Program-made: the position numbers and the translations under genes
In this document: piece by piece, positions 49,934 through 59,456 of the stretch
Position numbering within the stretch: position 1 is the first letter of the stretch
How the letters are laid out: every line of letters starts with the position of its first letter
Notes under the pieces: generated by a model
What the model was told of the DNA's origin: nothing
What the model saw: the letters and a program-made list of their open reading frames with translations, nothing else
Databases searched by the model: none
From: Lachnospiraceae bacterium P6A3
Lineage (GTDB): Bacteria; Bacillota; Clostridia; Lachnospirales; Lachnospiraceae
Assembly: GCA_000702085.1 (NCBI GenBank)
Contig: JNKP01000001.1
Coordinates: 806,001-870,000, forward strand
Direction of reading: 5' to 3'
DNA length: 64,000 nucleotides

Positions 49934-50944
49934 TTAAAGAAGCTTAACGCCCGCTGCCGTTGCCTTTGCCACATCTTCTTCGGGCCAGATGGATGACTGA
50001 ACCTCTCCGATGTGAGCTTTTCTGAGGAAGAACATACAGATTCTTGACTGTCCGATTCCTCCTCCGATGGTGTAAGGAAGCTTGCCGTCAATGATCGCTT
50101 TCTGGAAAGGAAGCTGTGCTCTTTCGGGGCATCCTGCTTTATCGAGCTGAGTCTTGATGGAATCTTCGTCAACTCTGATACCCATGCTTGAAAGTTCAAG
50201 CGCGATATCGAGAACGGGATAGTATACGAAGATGTCACAGTTAAGTGCCCAGTCATCATAGTCGGGAGCTCTGAAATCGTGCTCTTTTCCGGACTTAAGC
50301 TTGTCGCCGATCTGCATGAGGCAGACAGCACCTTTTTCTTTGGTGATCAGATATTCTCTTTCCTTGGGAGTCTTGTCGGGATACATATCCTCAAGCTCCT
50401 GAGTGGTGATAAAGAAGATATCGTGAGGAAGGATTTCCTCGATGTAATCGTACTGGATTGCCATGTACTTCTCTGTTTTGCGGAGAGCCGCATATACATC
50501 AAGTACGGTATCTTTGAGAGTGGTGAAATTCCTGTCAGCCTTAAGGATGATCTTCTCCCAGTCCCACTGATCTACGAATACGGAGTGGATGTTGTCGGGA
50601 TCTTCATCGGCTCTGATGGCGTTCATGTCGGTATAGAGACCTTCATCAACTTCAAAGCCGTATTTTGCGAGTGCGTATCTCTTCCACTTAGCGAGTGACT
50701 GAACAACTTCAGCCTTTCTTCCGCCCTCGTTGCTGATGGTGAATTCTACGGGATGCTCGACACCGTTGAGATTATCATTCAAACCCGACTCAGGTGTTAC
50801 GAATAGGGGAGCGGATACTCTCTGGAGATTGAGTCTCTCGGAAAGTCTCGCCTGGAAATAATCCTTTACTGTTTTGATGGCTACCTGTGTGTCATGAAGG
50901 TTAAGCGGTGACTTATAACCCTCAGGAATGATAATTTGGCTCAT
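49934..50944 (-). CDS. asnA: Aspartate-ammonia ligase
   Basis: 336 aa, the usual length. QIIIPEGYKSPLNLHDTQVAIK, RLNLQRVSAPLFV and NDNLNGVEHPVEF are AsnA signatures, and SIWPEEDVAKA is near the C-terminus. It makes asparagine from aspartate, ammonia and ATP and shares the class II aminoacyl-tRNA synthetase fold. GGAG six bases before the ATG at 50944 fixes the start; an in-frame Met eight codons upstream is not supported. It is monocistronic, ended by the hairpin at 49892-49923. Confidence 0.97.
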   Translation of the reverse strand: MSQIIIPEGYKSPLNLHDTQVAIKTVKDYFQARLSERLNLQRVSAPLFVTPESGLNDNLNGVEHPVEFTISNEGGRKAEVVQSLAKWKRYALAKYGFEVDEGLYTDMNAIRADEDPDNIHSVFVDQWDWEKIILKADRNFTTLKDTVLDVYAALRKTEKYMAIQYDYIEEILPHDIFFITTQELEDMYPDKTPKEREYLITKEKGAVCLMQIGDKLKSGKEHDFRAPDYDDWALNCDIFVYYPVLDIALELSSMGIRVDEDSIKTQLDKAGCPERAQLPFQKAIIDGKLPYTIGGGIGQSRICMFFLRKAHIGEVQSSIWPEEDVAKATAAGVKLL

Positions 50945-51014
50945 GGAGTCCTCCGTGTAAATTAGCAAAAATAATAAAATACTTTATCACTAATCTTCGA
51001 AAAAATAAATACCC

Positions 51015-51920
51015 TTACTCTCCCGCCCTTGCGGTGATGATCCAGGGTGAGGGCTGGCTTTCGAACAGATTCTTGGAATTGAGCTTTGACACGCTAATCT
51101 GGATGATGCTGACATCGGTCATTCCGAATCTTCCCAGGATGTCGCGCATGGAAGCGGCAACCCTGAAATCAAGGGTATAGATGACGAATTCCATGTTGGG
51201 ATTAAGGCTTGTCAGATAGGTGATCTCCTGCTCCATGCTTGCAGATGCAACCAGCATGGTGGTATCGGGCACGGGAAGATCCTTGAAGGTCTTGGCATCC
51301 ACATGGTCTACGATGGTAATGTTCTTAAGGCCGAACTTTCCTACGTTATCCTCAAGGGTCTCTCTGTCGCTTTCTTTGTACTCAACCGCGATAACGGAAC
51401 CTTCTCCGCAGATCATTGCGGTCTCGACGGCGATAGACTCACCGGAGATAACGCAGAAGTTTTTATTTTCCGCAATCTGCATCTTGGACAGAATAACGGA
51501 ACGGATCTCGCTTCCTACGTATCTTACGGAACCCGATGCAAAGTTCTTGTTGTCCATACCGAACTTGATGGTGCTTCTTGCATTGGGATTAAGGACGACC
51601 ATTCCGGCGCTGGCATTGATGCCGCGGTCGATCATATCCGCAAGCTGCTTTCTCTTGATCTCGCCGGTAGGCTCGCTTCCTTCATTATAGATAACCTCGC
51701 ACTCGCCGAGGCCTACGCTCCACATGCGATAGAAAATATCGTTATCTCCCGCTTCGGTAAAAACAAGAGTGCAGCGATGTGCCTCTACGGTGGGGATGAG
51801 GTTTTTATTTTTTCTGGTGATATCGAGGATCTTTACATGCTCGAGATCGATATCAGTATTTTCGGAGAAATACTTAAGCCATGAAATAATATGATCGTTA
51901 CTGAATAATTGTTTCGACAT
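51015..51920 (-). CDS. CobL/CbiT-like methyltransferase, orphan
   Basis: 301 aa. The C-terminal ~170 residues look like a CbiT-type SAM methyltransferase: VRYVGSEIRSVILSKMQI parallels the start of that domain, and NFCVISGESIAVETAMICGEGSVIAVEYKE provides the SAM loop and acidic strand. The first ~120 residues (CTLVFTEAGDNDIFYRMWSVGLGECEVIYNEGS) recall a reduced CbiE half, so the whole resembles precorrin-6Y methylase CobL. GESIA replaces the usual GxGxG loop, so activity is uncertain. No other corrin gene is present; it follows porB in the same direction (56-base gap). GGAGGT lies seven bases before the ATG. A different substrate is likely. Confidence 0.55.
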   Translation of the reverse strand: MSKQLFSNDHIISWLKYFSENTDIDLEHVKILDITRKNKNLIPTVEAHRCTLVFTEAGDNDIFYRMWSVGLGECEVIYNEGSEPTGEIKRKQLADMIDRGINASAGMVVLNPNARSTIKFGMDNKNFASGSVRYVGSEIRSVILSKMQIAENKNFCVISGESIAVETAMICGEGSVIAVEYKESDRETLEDNVGKFGLKNITIVDHVDAKTFKDLPVPDTTMLVASASMEQEITYLTSLNPNMEFVIYTLDFRVAASMRDILGRFGMTDVSIIQISVSKLNSKNLFESQPSPWIITARAGE

Positions 51921-51976
51921 ATATGTACCTCCATAAGCCGGGTCCGCTCGGGGCGGTTCCTTTGGGCAATTGCACT

Positions 51977-52912
51977 TTACTTACACTTTGCGAGAAGATC
52001 TTCCCACTTCTTATCTACATACTTCTGAGCAGCTTCGATGGTCCACTCGTTGCCCTGCTTGAAGCAGTGTGCGAATCTGCCCTGAAGCTTCATGAACTCC
52101 TCAACGGGAAGTTTCTTCTTAGGCTCATATGTAAGTCTGTACTCTCCGTCAACAACTTCATAGATGGGCCATACACATGTATCGATTGCTGCCTTGCAGA
52201 TGGCAAGGAGATCTTCGGTAGGATAATTCCATCCTCTGGGGCAGGGAGTAAGTACGTTTACAAAAGTAGGGCCTTCAGTGTAAATAGCCCTGTGTGCCTT
52301 CTCATGGAAATCCTTCATGTTTCCGAAAAGAGTTGTCTGAGCGGCATAGTGAACGCCGTGTGCCACAACGATCTGGGTAAGGTCTTTCTGCTCCTGCTTC
52401 TTACCTACGGATTCGACGCCTGCGGGAGTAGTGGTTGCAGCAGCGAATCTGGGAGTAGCGGAAGACCTCTGGGTTCCGGTATTCATATATGCATTATTGT
52501 CGTAGCAAAAATAGGTAAGATCGTGTCCTCTTTCGAGTGCACCGGAAAGTGACTGGAATCCGATATCATAGGTTCCGCCGTCTCCGCCGATTACAAGCAC
52601 CTTGTAATTGGTATCGGGATTTATCTTACCCTTTCTCTTCATTACTTCTACTGCAGCACATACGCCCGATGCGGTTGAAGAAGCATTTTCGAATGCGGTG
52701 TGGATGTATGAATCGTCCCATGCGGTATAGGGATACTGGAAGGATGAAACCTCAAGACATCCGGTAGCATTACAAATGACAGCCTTGTCATTTTCGTCCA
52801 CTGCCCTCATCATGGCTCTGCAGACGATTCCCGCTCCGCAGCCGGCACAGAGTCTGTGTCCTGCGTTGAAGCGTTCTTTTTTATTCATTTCCTCTTTAAG
52901 ATTATATGCCAT
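51977..52912 (-). CDS. porB: 2-oxoacid (pyruvate):ferredoxin oxidoreductase, beta subunit
   Basis: 311 aa. The TPP-binding segment is VIGGDGGTYDIGFQSLSGAL with YFCYDNNAYMNTGTQRSS; AGHRLCAGCGAGIVCR holds the Cys cluster that binds [4Fe-4S], as in PorB. With the alpha, delta and gamma genes upstream it forms a four-subunit enzyme that oxidises pyruvate (or another 2-oxoacid) to acetyl-CoA, CO2 and reduced ferredoxin. NTGTQRSS and the Cys pattern favour pyruvate over branched-chain acids. Five bases separate it from porA. Confidence 0.93.
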   Translation of the reverse strand: MAYNLKEEMNKKERFNAGHRLCAGCGAGIVCRAMMRAVDENDKAVICNATGCLEVSSFQYPYTAWDDSYIHTAFENASSTASGVCAAVEVMKRKGKINPDTNYKVLVIGGDGGTYDIGFQSLSGALERGHDLTYFCYDNNAYMNTGTQRSSATPRFAAATTTPAGVESVGKKQEQKDLTQIVVAHGVHYAAQTTLFGNMKDFHEKAHRAIYTEGPTFVNVLTPCPRGWNYPTEDLLAICKAAIDTCVWPIYEVVDGEYRLTYEPKKKLPVEEFMKLQGRFAHCFKQGNEWTIEAAQKYVDKKWEDLLAKCK

Positions 52913-52917
52913 TTCGA

Positions 52918-54102
52918 TTACCTCTCACGCTGACCCATGTGTGTATAAATAGCTCCCGTTTCGCCGGTTTCGGCAATCTTCGAAAGTCTGTCATACACAC
53001 TCTTAGCGGATTCCACGGTAAAATCTCTTCCGCCGAGACCGAATACTATATCAACCATAAGAGGTCTGGTTTTCAAATTGTAGCAGGCACCGGAAACCTC
53101 CGCATAAAGAGGACCGCCGCATCCGGAGAAGCCCTCCGACTTATCCATGATGGCAACTGCCTTGCAGTTCTTAAGAGCGTTTGCAATCTCTTCGCCGGGG
53201 AAAGGTCTGAAGACTCTTACCTTGATAAGTCCGGCCTTTACGCCTGCGTTTCTGAGTTCATCAACAGCAGCCTTTGCGGTTCCGGCAGAAGATCCCATGA
53301 TGACCATGGCAAGCTCGGCATCTTCCATCTTGTACTCTTCGATAAGTCCGTACTTTCTTCCGAAAGTCTTCTCGAAGTCTGCAGCAACATCCAAGATGAC
53401 CTGTTTTGCATTCATCATTGCGTGAGCCTGTGCAACACGCGCTTCCATATAGTAAGCACTGATACCGTAAGGGCCTACGGCAAGAGGATTCTCTTCCTTA
53501 AGAAGATAGTTCTCGGGATGATATTCTCCTACGAATGCCTTAACCTTATCGTCCTCTTCAAGCTCGATGTTCTCGATTGCATGCGAAGTAATGAATCCGT
53601 CCTCACAGATCATGAGGGGAAGTCTTACATCGGGATGCTCCGCAATGCGGTGTGCCTGAAGATAGTTATCATATACTTCCTGGTTGTTCTCTGCGTAGAT
53701 CTGGATGAATCCGGAATCACGCTCTGCCATGGAATCGGAATAGTCGTGGTTGATGTTGATGGGGCCGGTAAGTGCACGGCACGCAACGGCTAAGACTACG
53801 GGAAGTCTTGAAGAAGCCGCAACATACAAAACCTCGTTCATGAATGAAAGACCGGCTGAAGAAGTTGCGGTAACCGCTCTGCAGCCTGCAGCCTCTGCGC
53901 CCAGACATGCGGAAAGTGATGAATGCTCACTCTCAACGCAGATGAACTCGGTATCAACCTTGCCGTCAGCAACATACTGTGCAAAATACTGAGGAATCTC
54001 GGTTGAAGGAGTTATGGGGAACATTGCAAATACATCGGGATTGATCTGTCTCATCGCGGTTGCGATAGCTTCGTTACCCGATAATCTCTCTCTGATGCTC
54101 AT
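52918..54102 (-). CDS. porA: 2-oxoacid (pyruvate):ferredoxin oxidoreductase, alpha subunit
   Basis: 394 aa. LSGNEAIATAMRQINPDVFAMFPITPSTEI is the pyrimidine-binding start; CVESEHSSLSACLGAEAAGCRAVTATSSAGL follows, and a transketolase-C domain (VIMGSSAGTAKAAVDEL, KVRVFRPFPGEEI) ends it. AGGAGG upstream and an ATG sharing one base with the porD stop (TGATG) place the start at 54102, not at the earlier Met 20 codons upstream inside porD. Confidence 0.94.
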   Translation of the reverse strand: MSIRERLSGNEAIATAMRQINPDVFAMFPITPSTEIPQYFAQYVADGKVDTEFICVESEHSSLSACLGAEAAGCRAVTATSSAGLSFMNEVLYVAASSRLPVVLAVACRALTGPININHDYSDSMAERDSGFIQIYAENNQEVYDNYLQAHRIAEHPDVRLPLMICEDGFITSHAIENIELEEDDKVKAFVGEYHPENYLLKEENPLAVGPYGISAYYMEARVAQAHAMMNAKQVILDVAADFEKTFGRKYGLIEEYKMEDAELAMVIMGSSAGTAKAAVDELRNAGVKAGLIKVRVFRPFPGEEIANALKNCKAVAIMDKSEGFSGCGGPLYAEVSGACYNLKTRPLMVDIVFGLGGRDFTVESAKSVYDRLSKIAETGETGAIYTHMGQRER

Positions 54103-54404
54103 CAGTTCTCCTCCTTCCAGCGGATAGCCTGGAAAGGACAAGCCTTTATGCAGATTCCGCATCCCTTGCAGTGATCGTAATCAAATTCTCCTCTTTTGCC
54201 CTCACATACGGGAATAGAGGCATCGGGACAGAAAGGTGCACACAGAAGGCACTGCTTGCACTTCTCTTCGATCCACTCCGGAGTCTTGCTTCTCCACTCT
54301 CCGGTCTTGGTCAGGCGGCTGGTACCGGGCTCATAGATCTCGCAGCCTACGGTCACATCCTGCCATGCTATATGTTCATTTATCTCTTCTGCTTTAAGTC
54401 CCAT
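54102..54404 (-). CDS. porD: 2-oxoacid:ferredoxin oxidoreductase, delta subunit (2[4Fe-4S] ferredoxin)
   Basis: 100 aa. Two [4Fe-4S] motifs are intact: CKQCLLCAPFCPDASIPVC and CKGCGICIKACPFQAI. It passes electrons from the TPP-bound intermediate to external ferredoxin. One base separates it from porC, and its stop overlaps the porA start by one base. Confidence 0.95.
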   Translation of the reverse strand: MGLKAEEINEHIAWQDVTVGCEIYEPGTSRLTKTGEWRSKTPEWIEEKCKQCLLCAPFCPDASIPVCEGKRGEFDYDHCKGCGICIKACPFQAIRWKEEN

Positions 54405-54405
54405 C

Positions 54406-54981
54406 TTATCCCCTCACTTCCTTCATGGCAGCTCTGAGGCACTGAAGGTTACCTTCGACGAGCTGGGGTTTTTTCGCGAATTTATGTCTGTAAGAGCTCT
54501 CCATATCCTTAAGAAACTGCTCTTTGTCCACGCATTTGCTTACTTCGACAACCGCTGCAAGCATGGGGGTGTTGGGGAAATATTTTCCGAGATAAGCAAG
54601 GGAAATGGCTTTTGCATCGATGGTGCAGACTCTTCCCTTATATCCCTTAAGAAGAGGTATTAATTCCTCGGGGCTTTTTGCGGAATTGATTATAATGGCT
54701 CCGCTTTCGGATAATCCCGCAGTTACGTCAACGCTTTCGAGAAGTGTCTCGTCAACAACCGCAACGTAATCCGGGTCATAGATATTGGAATGAATGGGGC
54801 ATCTTTCCTCCGAGATTCTGTTGTAAGCCGTAATGGGGGCTCCTGATCTCTCGGGACCGTACTCCGGGAAAGACTGTACGTACTTTCCGGACATGAAAGC
54901 CGCATCAGCAAGGAGCTGGCTTGCGGTTTTGGCACCCTGACCTCCGCGGCCGTGCCATCTGATTTCGATCATATCGTTCAT
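54406..54981 (-). CDS. porC: 2-oxoacid:ferredoxin oxidoreductase, gamma subunit
   Basis: 191 aa. MIEIRWHGRGGQGAKTASQLLA is the gamma-domain start, with SFPEYGPERSGAPITAY characteristic of the family. GGAGT about seven bases before the ATG at 54981 fixes the start six codons into the open frame. It is first in porCDAB. The 68 bases upstream, after the response regulator stop, contain the palindrome ATTTTAT-g-ATAAAAT and a small TGCGC/GCGCA hairpin (55013-55027), which may be its promoter or leader. Confidence 0.93.
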   Translation of the reverse strand: MNDMIEIRWHGRGGQGAKTASQLLADAAFMSGKYVQSFPEYGPERSGAPITAYNRISEERCPIHSNIYDPDYVAVVDETLLESVDVTAGLSESGAIIINSAKSPEELIPLLKGYKGRVCTIDAKAISLAYLGKYFPNTPMLAAVVEVSKCVDKEQFLKDMESSYRHKFAKKPQLVEGNLQCLRAAMKEVRG

Positions 54982-55049
54982 TTTTTTACTCCGTTTCAAC
55001 CCTTACACTCGGTGCGCCGTGTGCGCATCCTTTGCATTTTATCATAAAA

Positions 55050-55793
55050 TCAGTTTTCGGACGAACCCTGGGCATATTCCGAATAGCTTTTGCCCGTATA
55101 TTTCTTGAAGCATCTTCCGAAATAATTGGGATCGGGAATGCCCACCTTAGCTGATATAGTGAACATCTTAACATCAGGACCCGCAAGTTTCATCGCATTT
55201 TCCATCCTGACCTGTGTCAGATATTGCGCAAATCCCTTGCCGGTTTCCGATTTAAACTTTCTGCTTAAGTAGCTGGACGAAAAACCGAAGGCCTGAGCCA
55301 CGGATGTCAGGTTAAGCGTTGAATCCGTATAATTTTCCTGAATATACTTCATAACAGCTTCGGTTGCGGAGAGCTGTTCCTCCGAGCTTTCCGATGCTCC
55401 CCACTGCACGGGGCCTCTTTCGTCGAGGCGTGCCTTTGCTTTCTTAAGAGTTTCCATGACCTCGGACCTTACCATGGGTTTCAGCATATATTCAAAAATA
55501 GAGAGGCTTACGCACTTTCTTGCATATTCGAACTTGTCGAAGGCGGTCATGATAATAATGATCAGATCCGGATATCTTTCGGTTGCGATTTCCGAAAATT
55601 TGATACCGTCCATGAAGGGCATAGATATGTCGACGAAGGCGATATCGGGCTTTATGTCATCGATGGTATTGATGGCCTCGATGCCGCTTTCCGCTTCGCC
55701 CGCAACGCACATGTCAAGGCTCTCCCAGTCGATGGAGTCTTTCATGAGCTTCCTTGCGGAGGCTTCGTCATCAATCAGCATTACATTGTACAT
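55050..55793 (-). CDS. YesN-type response regulator with AraC HTH
   Basis: 247 aa. A receiver domain (VMLIDDEASARKLMKDSI; phospho-Asp in DIAFVDISMPFMDG; Lys in MLKPMV) is joined to a C-terminal AraC/XylS double helix-turn-helix (LNLTSVAQAFGFSSSYLSRKFK and ISAKVGIPDPNYFGRCFKKYTG). It shares one base with the sensor kinase gene (start and stop overlap) and lies behind the sugar ABC transporter genes, so it most likely activates that transporter's promoter upon carbohydrate sensing. Confidence 0.93.
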   Translation of the reverse strand: MYNVMLIDDEASARKLMKDSIDWESLDMCVAGEAESGIEAINTIDDIKPDIAFVDISMPFMDGIKFSEIATERYPDLIIIIMTAFDKFEYARKCVSLSIFEYMLKPMVRSEVMETLKKAKARLDERGPVQWGASESSEEQLSATEAVMKYIQENYTDSTLNLTSVAQAFGFSSSYLSRKFKSETGKGFAQYLTQVRMENAMKLAGPDVKMFTISAKVGIPDPNYFGRCFKKYTGKSYSEYAQGSSEN

Positions 55794-57538
55794 TATCTAT
55801 CCTCCTCCGCTTTAGGTACGGTCATAGCAGGGACAATGAATTCAATTCTGGTAAATTCTCCCTCTTCACTATCAATCTTTACAACATTATCACGATTGAA
55901 GTAATATCTCAATCTTTCTATGGTTCCCCACAGTCCGAAACTCTCTTCATCGGGTGATACATTCTTCTTACCGGACATGATATTTTCGGCAATTTCTTTA
56001 TCCATGCCGACACCGGTGTCATATACAACCAGGTGAAGCATATTATCGTCTTCGATGGTTGCGGAAATCCTGATGATTCCCTCCTCTCCCTTAAGCCTGA
56101 TACCGTGATAAATACTGTTTTCGACAAGAGGCTGGAGGATCAGTTTGGGAATATAGCACTTTAAACACTCATCCTTGACGTCGTACTCATCCCGGATAAC
56201 CTCACCGTATCTGAGCTTCTGGAGCGCAAGATAGTCTCTTACTATAAGGACTTCTCTTTCAAGAGTAATTTCCCTGTCACCCTTACTAAGAAAGTTTCTG
56301 TAGAATCTTCCGAGAGTTTCCAGTGCGGAGCTCACATCACCTGCGCCGTTTCTGAGTGCCAGAGCACTTATCATGCCTATGGAATTATACAGGAAATGAG
56401 GTTTTATCTGCTCCTGAAGGACTCTCATCTCAGCTCTCTGAATGGTCTGTTCCTTCGTAATAAGTTCCTGTATCAGATCCCTGATCCTGATGACCATGGA
56501 ATTGTAGGAATCCTTGAGAAGTCCTATCTCATTATCAGGCATGCGGTCACTTATGGGGACAAGCTCTTTTTCGCTCTCTCCGATATTCATTGCCTTCGTA
56601 AGGCGGTTTATGGGTTTGGTGATATTTACGGATACGAATCTTCCCAGTGCGAAGAGTCCTGCGATCATTGCTGCCATGAGGAAGATAAGTACGCCAAGGG
56701 TTCTTCCCGGAAGCGACTTTCCTTCAAGAGGAATGCAGCTGATGATGATAATGGGAGTATCGCTTACTCTGACTCCGGAAACCATCACTCTCTGGCCGCG
56801 ATAGATATAAGGTTTATGGGTTACGGTTGAATTGGCAAGAGTCCTGTCATAAACCCTCGCAAGGTTTTTATCTCCGGACAGATATGTTCCGTCCAGACCC
56901 ACAACACAGATATCACTATCGGGAAGGGTATCAAGCGCCTGATCTATAACCTTACCGGATATAAGGAGCATCAGATAACCTGTCCGATCCTGGGTATTCA
57001 TATCATAAAAGGCACGTTCAATCGAGATAAACGGAGAATTGTTTATCTTTCTGACCGCGCCGTTTCCGTTTGCATATTCTATTGCTCTTCCGCCAAGTGA
57101 CAGAACTGCCTTGGGCCAAAGATCCTCTACGTAGTTTTCGTCATTAAGTACGAATACGCCTCTTTTGGTACAGGCATATATACCGTCGGTTCTGAATGCG
57201 TAAACCGCATCCACGCCATCGGTTACATTGAGGATTCTCTGGATGCTGTATTTTGCATCTATAACATGATTAAGAGCCTCTGCGCTGTCTTCCTCTTTGA
57301 GGAAGGCAGCGAGAGGCTCCTCCATAATCATAAGTTTGGATAATTCTTTATATCCCTCAATAGATGAAGAGATATTTCCGGATAAACCGATAAGCTTGCT
57401 CTCTGCTTCTCTGACCGCAGACTCCTGTTCCTCTCTTCTGATGATGAGAAGAGTGGATACCAGAAAAGCTATGGTCAATAACGCAACTACCAGGAAAAAT
57501 ACCCAGCGAAGTCTGCGTGACAGCGAGCCGATACGCAT
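55793..57538 (-). CDS. YesM-type sensor histidine kinase
   Basis: 581 aa. Two membrane helices (VFFLVVALLTIAFLVSTLLII; LGVLIFLMAAMIAGLFALG) flank a ~240-residue outside sensor; a HAMP segment, a His_kinase domain (EQIKPHFLYNSIGMISALAL, with the phospho-His in KPHFLYN) and an HATPase (LVENSIYHGIRLKGE; DTGVGM) follow. These kinases usually respond to an extracellular sugar or to its binding protein. The partner regulator follows directly and the transporter genes precede it. Confidence 0.93.
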   Translation of the reverse strand: MRIGSLSRRLRWVFFLVVALLTIAFLVSTLLIIRREEQESAVREAESKLIGLSGNISSSIEGYKELSKLMIMEEPLAAFLKEEDSAEALNHVIDAKYSIQRILNVTDGVDAVYAFRTDGIYACTKRGVFVLNDENYVEDLWPKAVLSLGGRAIEYANGNGAVRKINNSPFISIERAFYDMNTQDRTGYLMLLISGKVIDQALDTLPDSDICVVGLDGTYLSGDKNLARVYDRTLANSTVTHKPYIYRGQRVMVSGVRVSDTPIIIISCIPLEGKSLPGRTLGVLIFLMAAMIAGLFALGRFVSVNITKPINRLTKAMNIGESEKELVPISDRMPDNEIGLLKDSYNSMVIRIRDLIQELITKEQTIQRAEMRVLQEQIKPHFLYNSIGMISALALRNGAGDVSSALETLGRFYRNFLSKGDREITLEREVLIVRDYLALQKLRYGEVIRDEYDVKDECLKCYIPKLILQPLVENSIYHGIRLKGEEGIIRISATIEDDNMLHLVVYDTGVGMDKEIAENIMSGKKNVSPDEESFGLWGTIERLRYYFNRDNVVKIDSEEGEFTRIEFIVPAMTVPKAEEDR

Positions 57539-57563
57539 TGGTCAATACCGCCTTATAAGAGGA

Positions 57564-58430
57564 TCATCCCTTAACGGCACCAACAACGAAGCTTTCCTGA
57601 ATCTTTCCGCTCATGAAGATATAAACAATCAGCATAGGGAAGGTAGCAATAACAAGTGCCGCACCTATGGGACCCCACTCAGTCGTATACTGTCCGGACA
57701 GAGCCTGGATACCGACGGGGAGGGTTTTGAATTTACTGTCGCTTATGAAGACGTTAGCAAACATCAGCTCGTTCCAGCACTGAAGGAAGGTGTAGATGCT
57801 GATGGTAGCAAGCGCGGGCTTCATAAGAGGTACGATTACTACTCCGAATGTTCTGAAAGGTCCGCAACCATCGATGTATGCTGCTTCATCGATATCCTTG
57901 GGAATCTCTACCATGAATCCGGTACAGATCAGGATACCCATTGCAAGTGAGAATGCCGCATAAGGGAAGATCAGTGAGAAATGGCTGTTGAGAATACCCA
58001 TGTTTCTCAGAGTGATGAATACGGGAACGATGGATGCGTGAATGGGGATGGTAAGTCCGAGCATAAAGAACGCATTCGTCTGTCCGCTGAGTTTCCACTT
58101 AAGACGGGTGATCGCATATGTAGCCATCATCGAAGCGATGATAACAAGAGCGATTGCAGCTGCAGATACTATAACAGAGTTAACGAAGTATCTGGGCATG
58201 TTACCGGTCTTCCATGCAGATGCATAGTTAGACCATCTCCAATCCCAGGGAAGACCGATGAGGTTCTTACCGAAGATTTCCTCGTTAGTCTTGAGTGAGA
58301 AGGTGAACATCCAGTAAACCGGGAAAAGGTTTACCAGCGCCCATATAATTAATATAACATACATGAAAATGTTTTTAACATTAAACTTTGAGGATGATAC
58401 ATCCTTGTCAAACTTATTATAATTTGCCAT
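57564..58430 (-). CDS. Sugar ABC transporter permease, MalG-like
   Basis: 288 aa, six membrane segments. The EAA loop reads EIPKDIDEAAYIDGCGPFRTFGVVIVPLMKPAL, the contact site for the ATPase, and NLFPVYWMFTFSLKTNEE is the usual MalG-like start. CUT1 family. It follows its partner permease after one base. Confidence 0.93.
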   Translation of the reverse strand: MANYNKFDKDVSSSKFNVKNIFMYVILIIWALVNLFPVYWMFTFSLKTNEEIFGKNLIGLPWDWRWSNYASAWKTGNMPRYFVNSVIVSAAAIALVIIASMMATYAITRLKWKLSGQTNAFFMLGLTIPIHASIVPVFITLRNMGILNSHFSLIFPYAAFSLAMGILICTGFMVEIPKDIDEAAYIDGCGPFRTFGVVIVPLMKPALATISIYTFLQCWNELMFANVFISDSKFKTLPVGIQALSGQYTTEWGPIGAALVIATFPMLIVYIFMSGKIQESFVVGAVKG

Positions 58431-58431
58431 A

Positions 58432-59313
58432 TCAATCTTCCTCCTTAAACGCTCTGCTTATGAGAAGCGCGAACGCGAAGCAGAGGATGATCATCATTAC
58501 CGCAATAGCCGAACCCATACCGTAACGGTTACGCTGGAACAGCATCTCGATCATACGGGTTGAAGGAACTTCCGTAGCATGGAGAGGTCCGCCGTTGGTA
58601 AGGACGTAGATAAGGTCGAAGGATTTGAGTGATCCGGTTACCGCGAAGATAACGCTGACCTTGATAATAGGCTTGATAGAGGGAATAACGATATATCTGT
58701 TAACCTGTCTTTCGGTAGCACCGTCAATCCTTGCTGCCTCGCGGAGATCGGGTGAAACGCCCTTAACGCCGGCATACATAAGGAGCATGTGGTAACCTAC
58801 GTACTGCCACAGAGTGGGAACGAATACCGAAAGAAGTGCGGTCTTTTTATCTCCGAGCCAGATGTGGCAGAGATTCTCAAGTCCGAGCTTGGTGAGTGCG
58901 GAATTAAGAAGACCGTAATCGGGGTTATAAATCTTCAACCAGAGCTGACCGATAACAACAGTCGAAATCAGAACAGGCATGAAGTAAATTGAAAGGAAAG
59001 GTTTCTCTCCTTTGATGCCTCTTCCGAGTACAAGAGCAAGTCCGAGTGATACAGGGAGCTGTATAAAAACCGACAAAGCAGCCAGGATGCAGGCATTTCC
59101 GAGTGCCTTCATGAATCCGATGGCTTTGCTGGTGAATAATTCTTTGTAATTAGCAAGACCGAGGAATGTCATATCGCCCATTCCGTTCCAGTCAAAAAAG
59201 CTGTAGTACGCCGACTTCAAGATAGGCGCGATCAGTATTCCTATAAACAGCGCCAGCGCAGGTAATAGGAACAGGAATACCGCTAATCCGTTTACGATAT
59301 CTTTCTTCTTCAT
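58432..59313 (-). CDS. Sugar ABC transporter permease, MalF-like
   Basis: 293 aa, six membrane segments. The EAA loop is DLREAARIDGATERQVNRYIVIPSIKPI. FFLLPALALFIGILIAPILKSAYYSFFDWNG is the typical start of CUT1 permeases in Clostridia. No ATPase gene is in the operon, so a shared MsmK/UgpC-type ATPase elsewhere must drive it, as is common in Firmicutes. Confidence 0.93.
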   Translation of the reverse strand: MKKKDIVNGLAVFLFLLPALALFIGILIAPILKSAYYSFFDWNGMGDMTFLGLANYKELFTSKAIGFMKALGNACILAALSVFIQLPVSLGLALVLGRGIKGEKPFLSIYFMPVLISTVVIGQLWLKIYNPDYGLLNSALTKLGLENLCHIWLGDKKTALLSVFVPTLWQYVGYHMLLMYAGVKGVSPDLREAARIDGATERQVNRYIVIPSIKPIIKVSVIFAVTGSLKSFDLIYVLTNGGPLHATEVPSTRMIEMLFQRNRYGMGSAIAVMMIILCFAFALLISRAFKEED

Positions 59314-59377
59314 TGGCTAAGCCTTCCAAAATAATTCGGACCCTTTCGGATCCGTCTTCACATTAATATAGTATATC

Positions 59378-59429
59378 CGTGCGACCTCCGCTGGCGCGAG
59401 GGGGTTGTTGCAAGGCAGAAGGCCGCACG
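59378..59429 (-). promoter_or_regulatory. Intercistronic hairpin between binding-protein and permease genes
   Basis: CGTGCG-a-CCT / AGG-c-CGCACG: nine pairs with one mismatch around a long loop, 27 bases after the binding-protein stop and 64 bases before the permease start. Hairpins here usually stabilise the 5' mRNA segment or attenuate transcription so that binding protein exceeds permease. There is no T run, so stabilisation is more likely. Confidence 0.5.
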
Positions 59430-59456
59430 TCTATACAAGTAACAACAGGGATTAAA

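Noticed and set aside
49861-50331. N-terminal 157-codon extension of the M6 protease frame
   Set aside because: It is antisense to asnA, crosses the asnA terminator, is low-complexity Ser/Arg-rich, and a lipoprotein signal with ribosome site begins at 49860.
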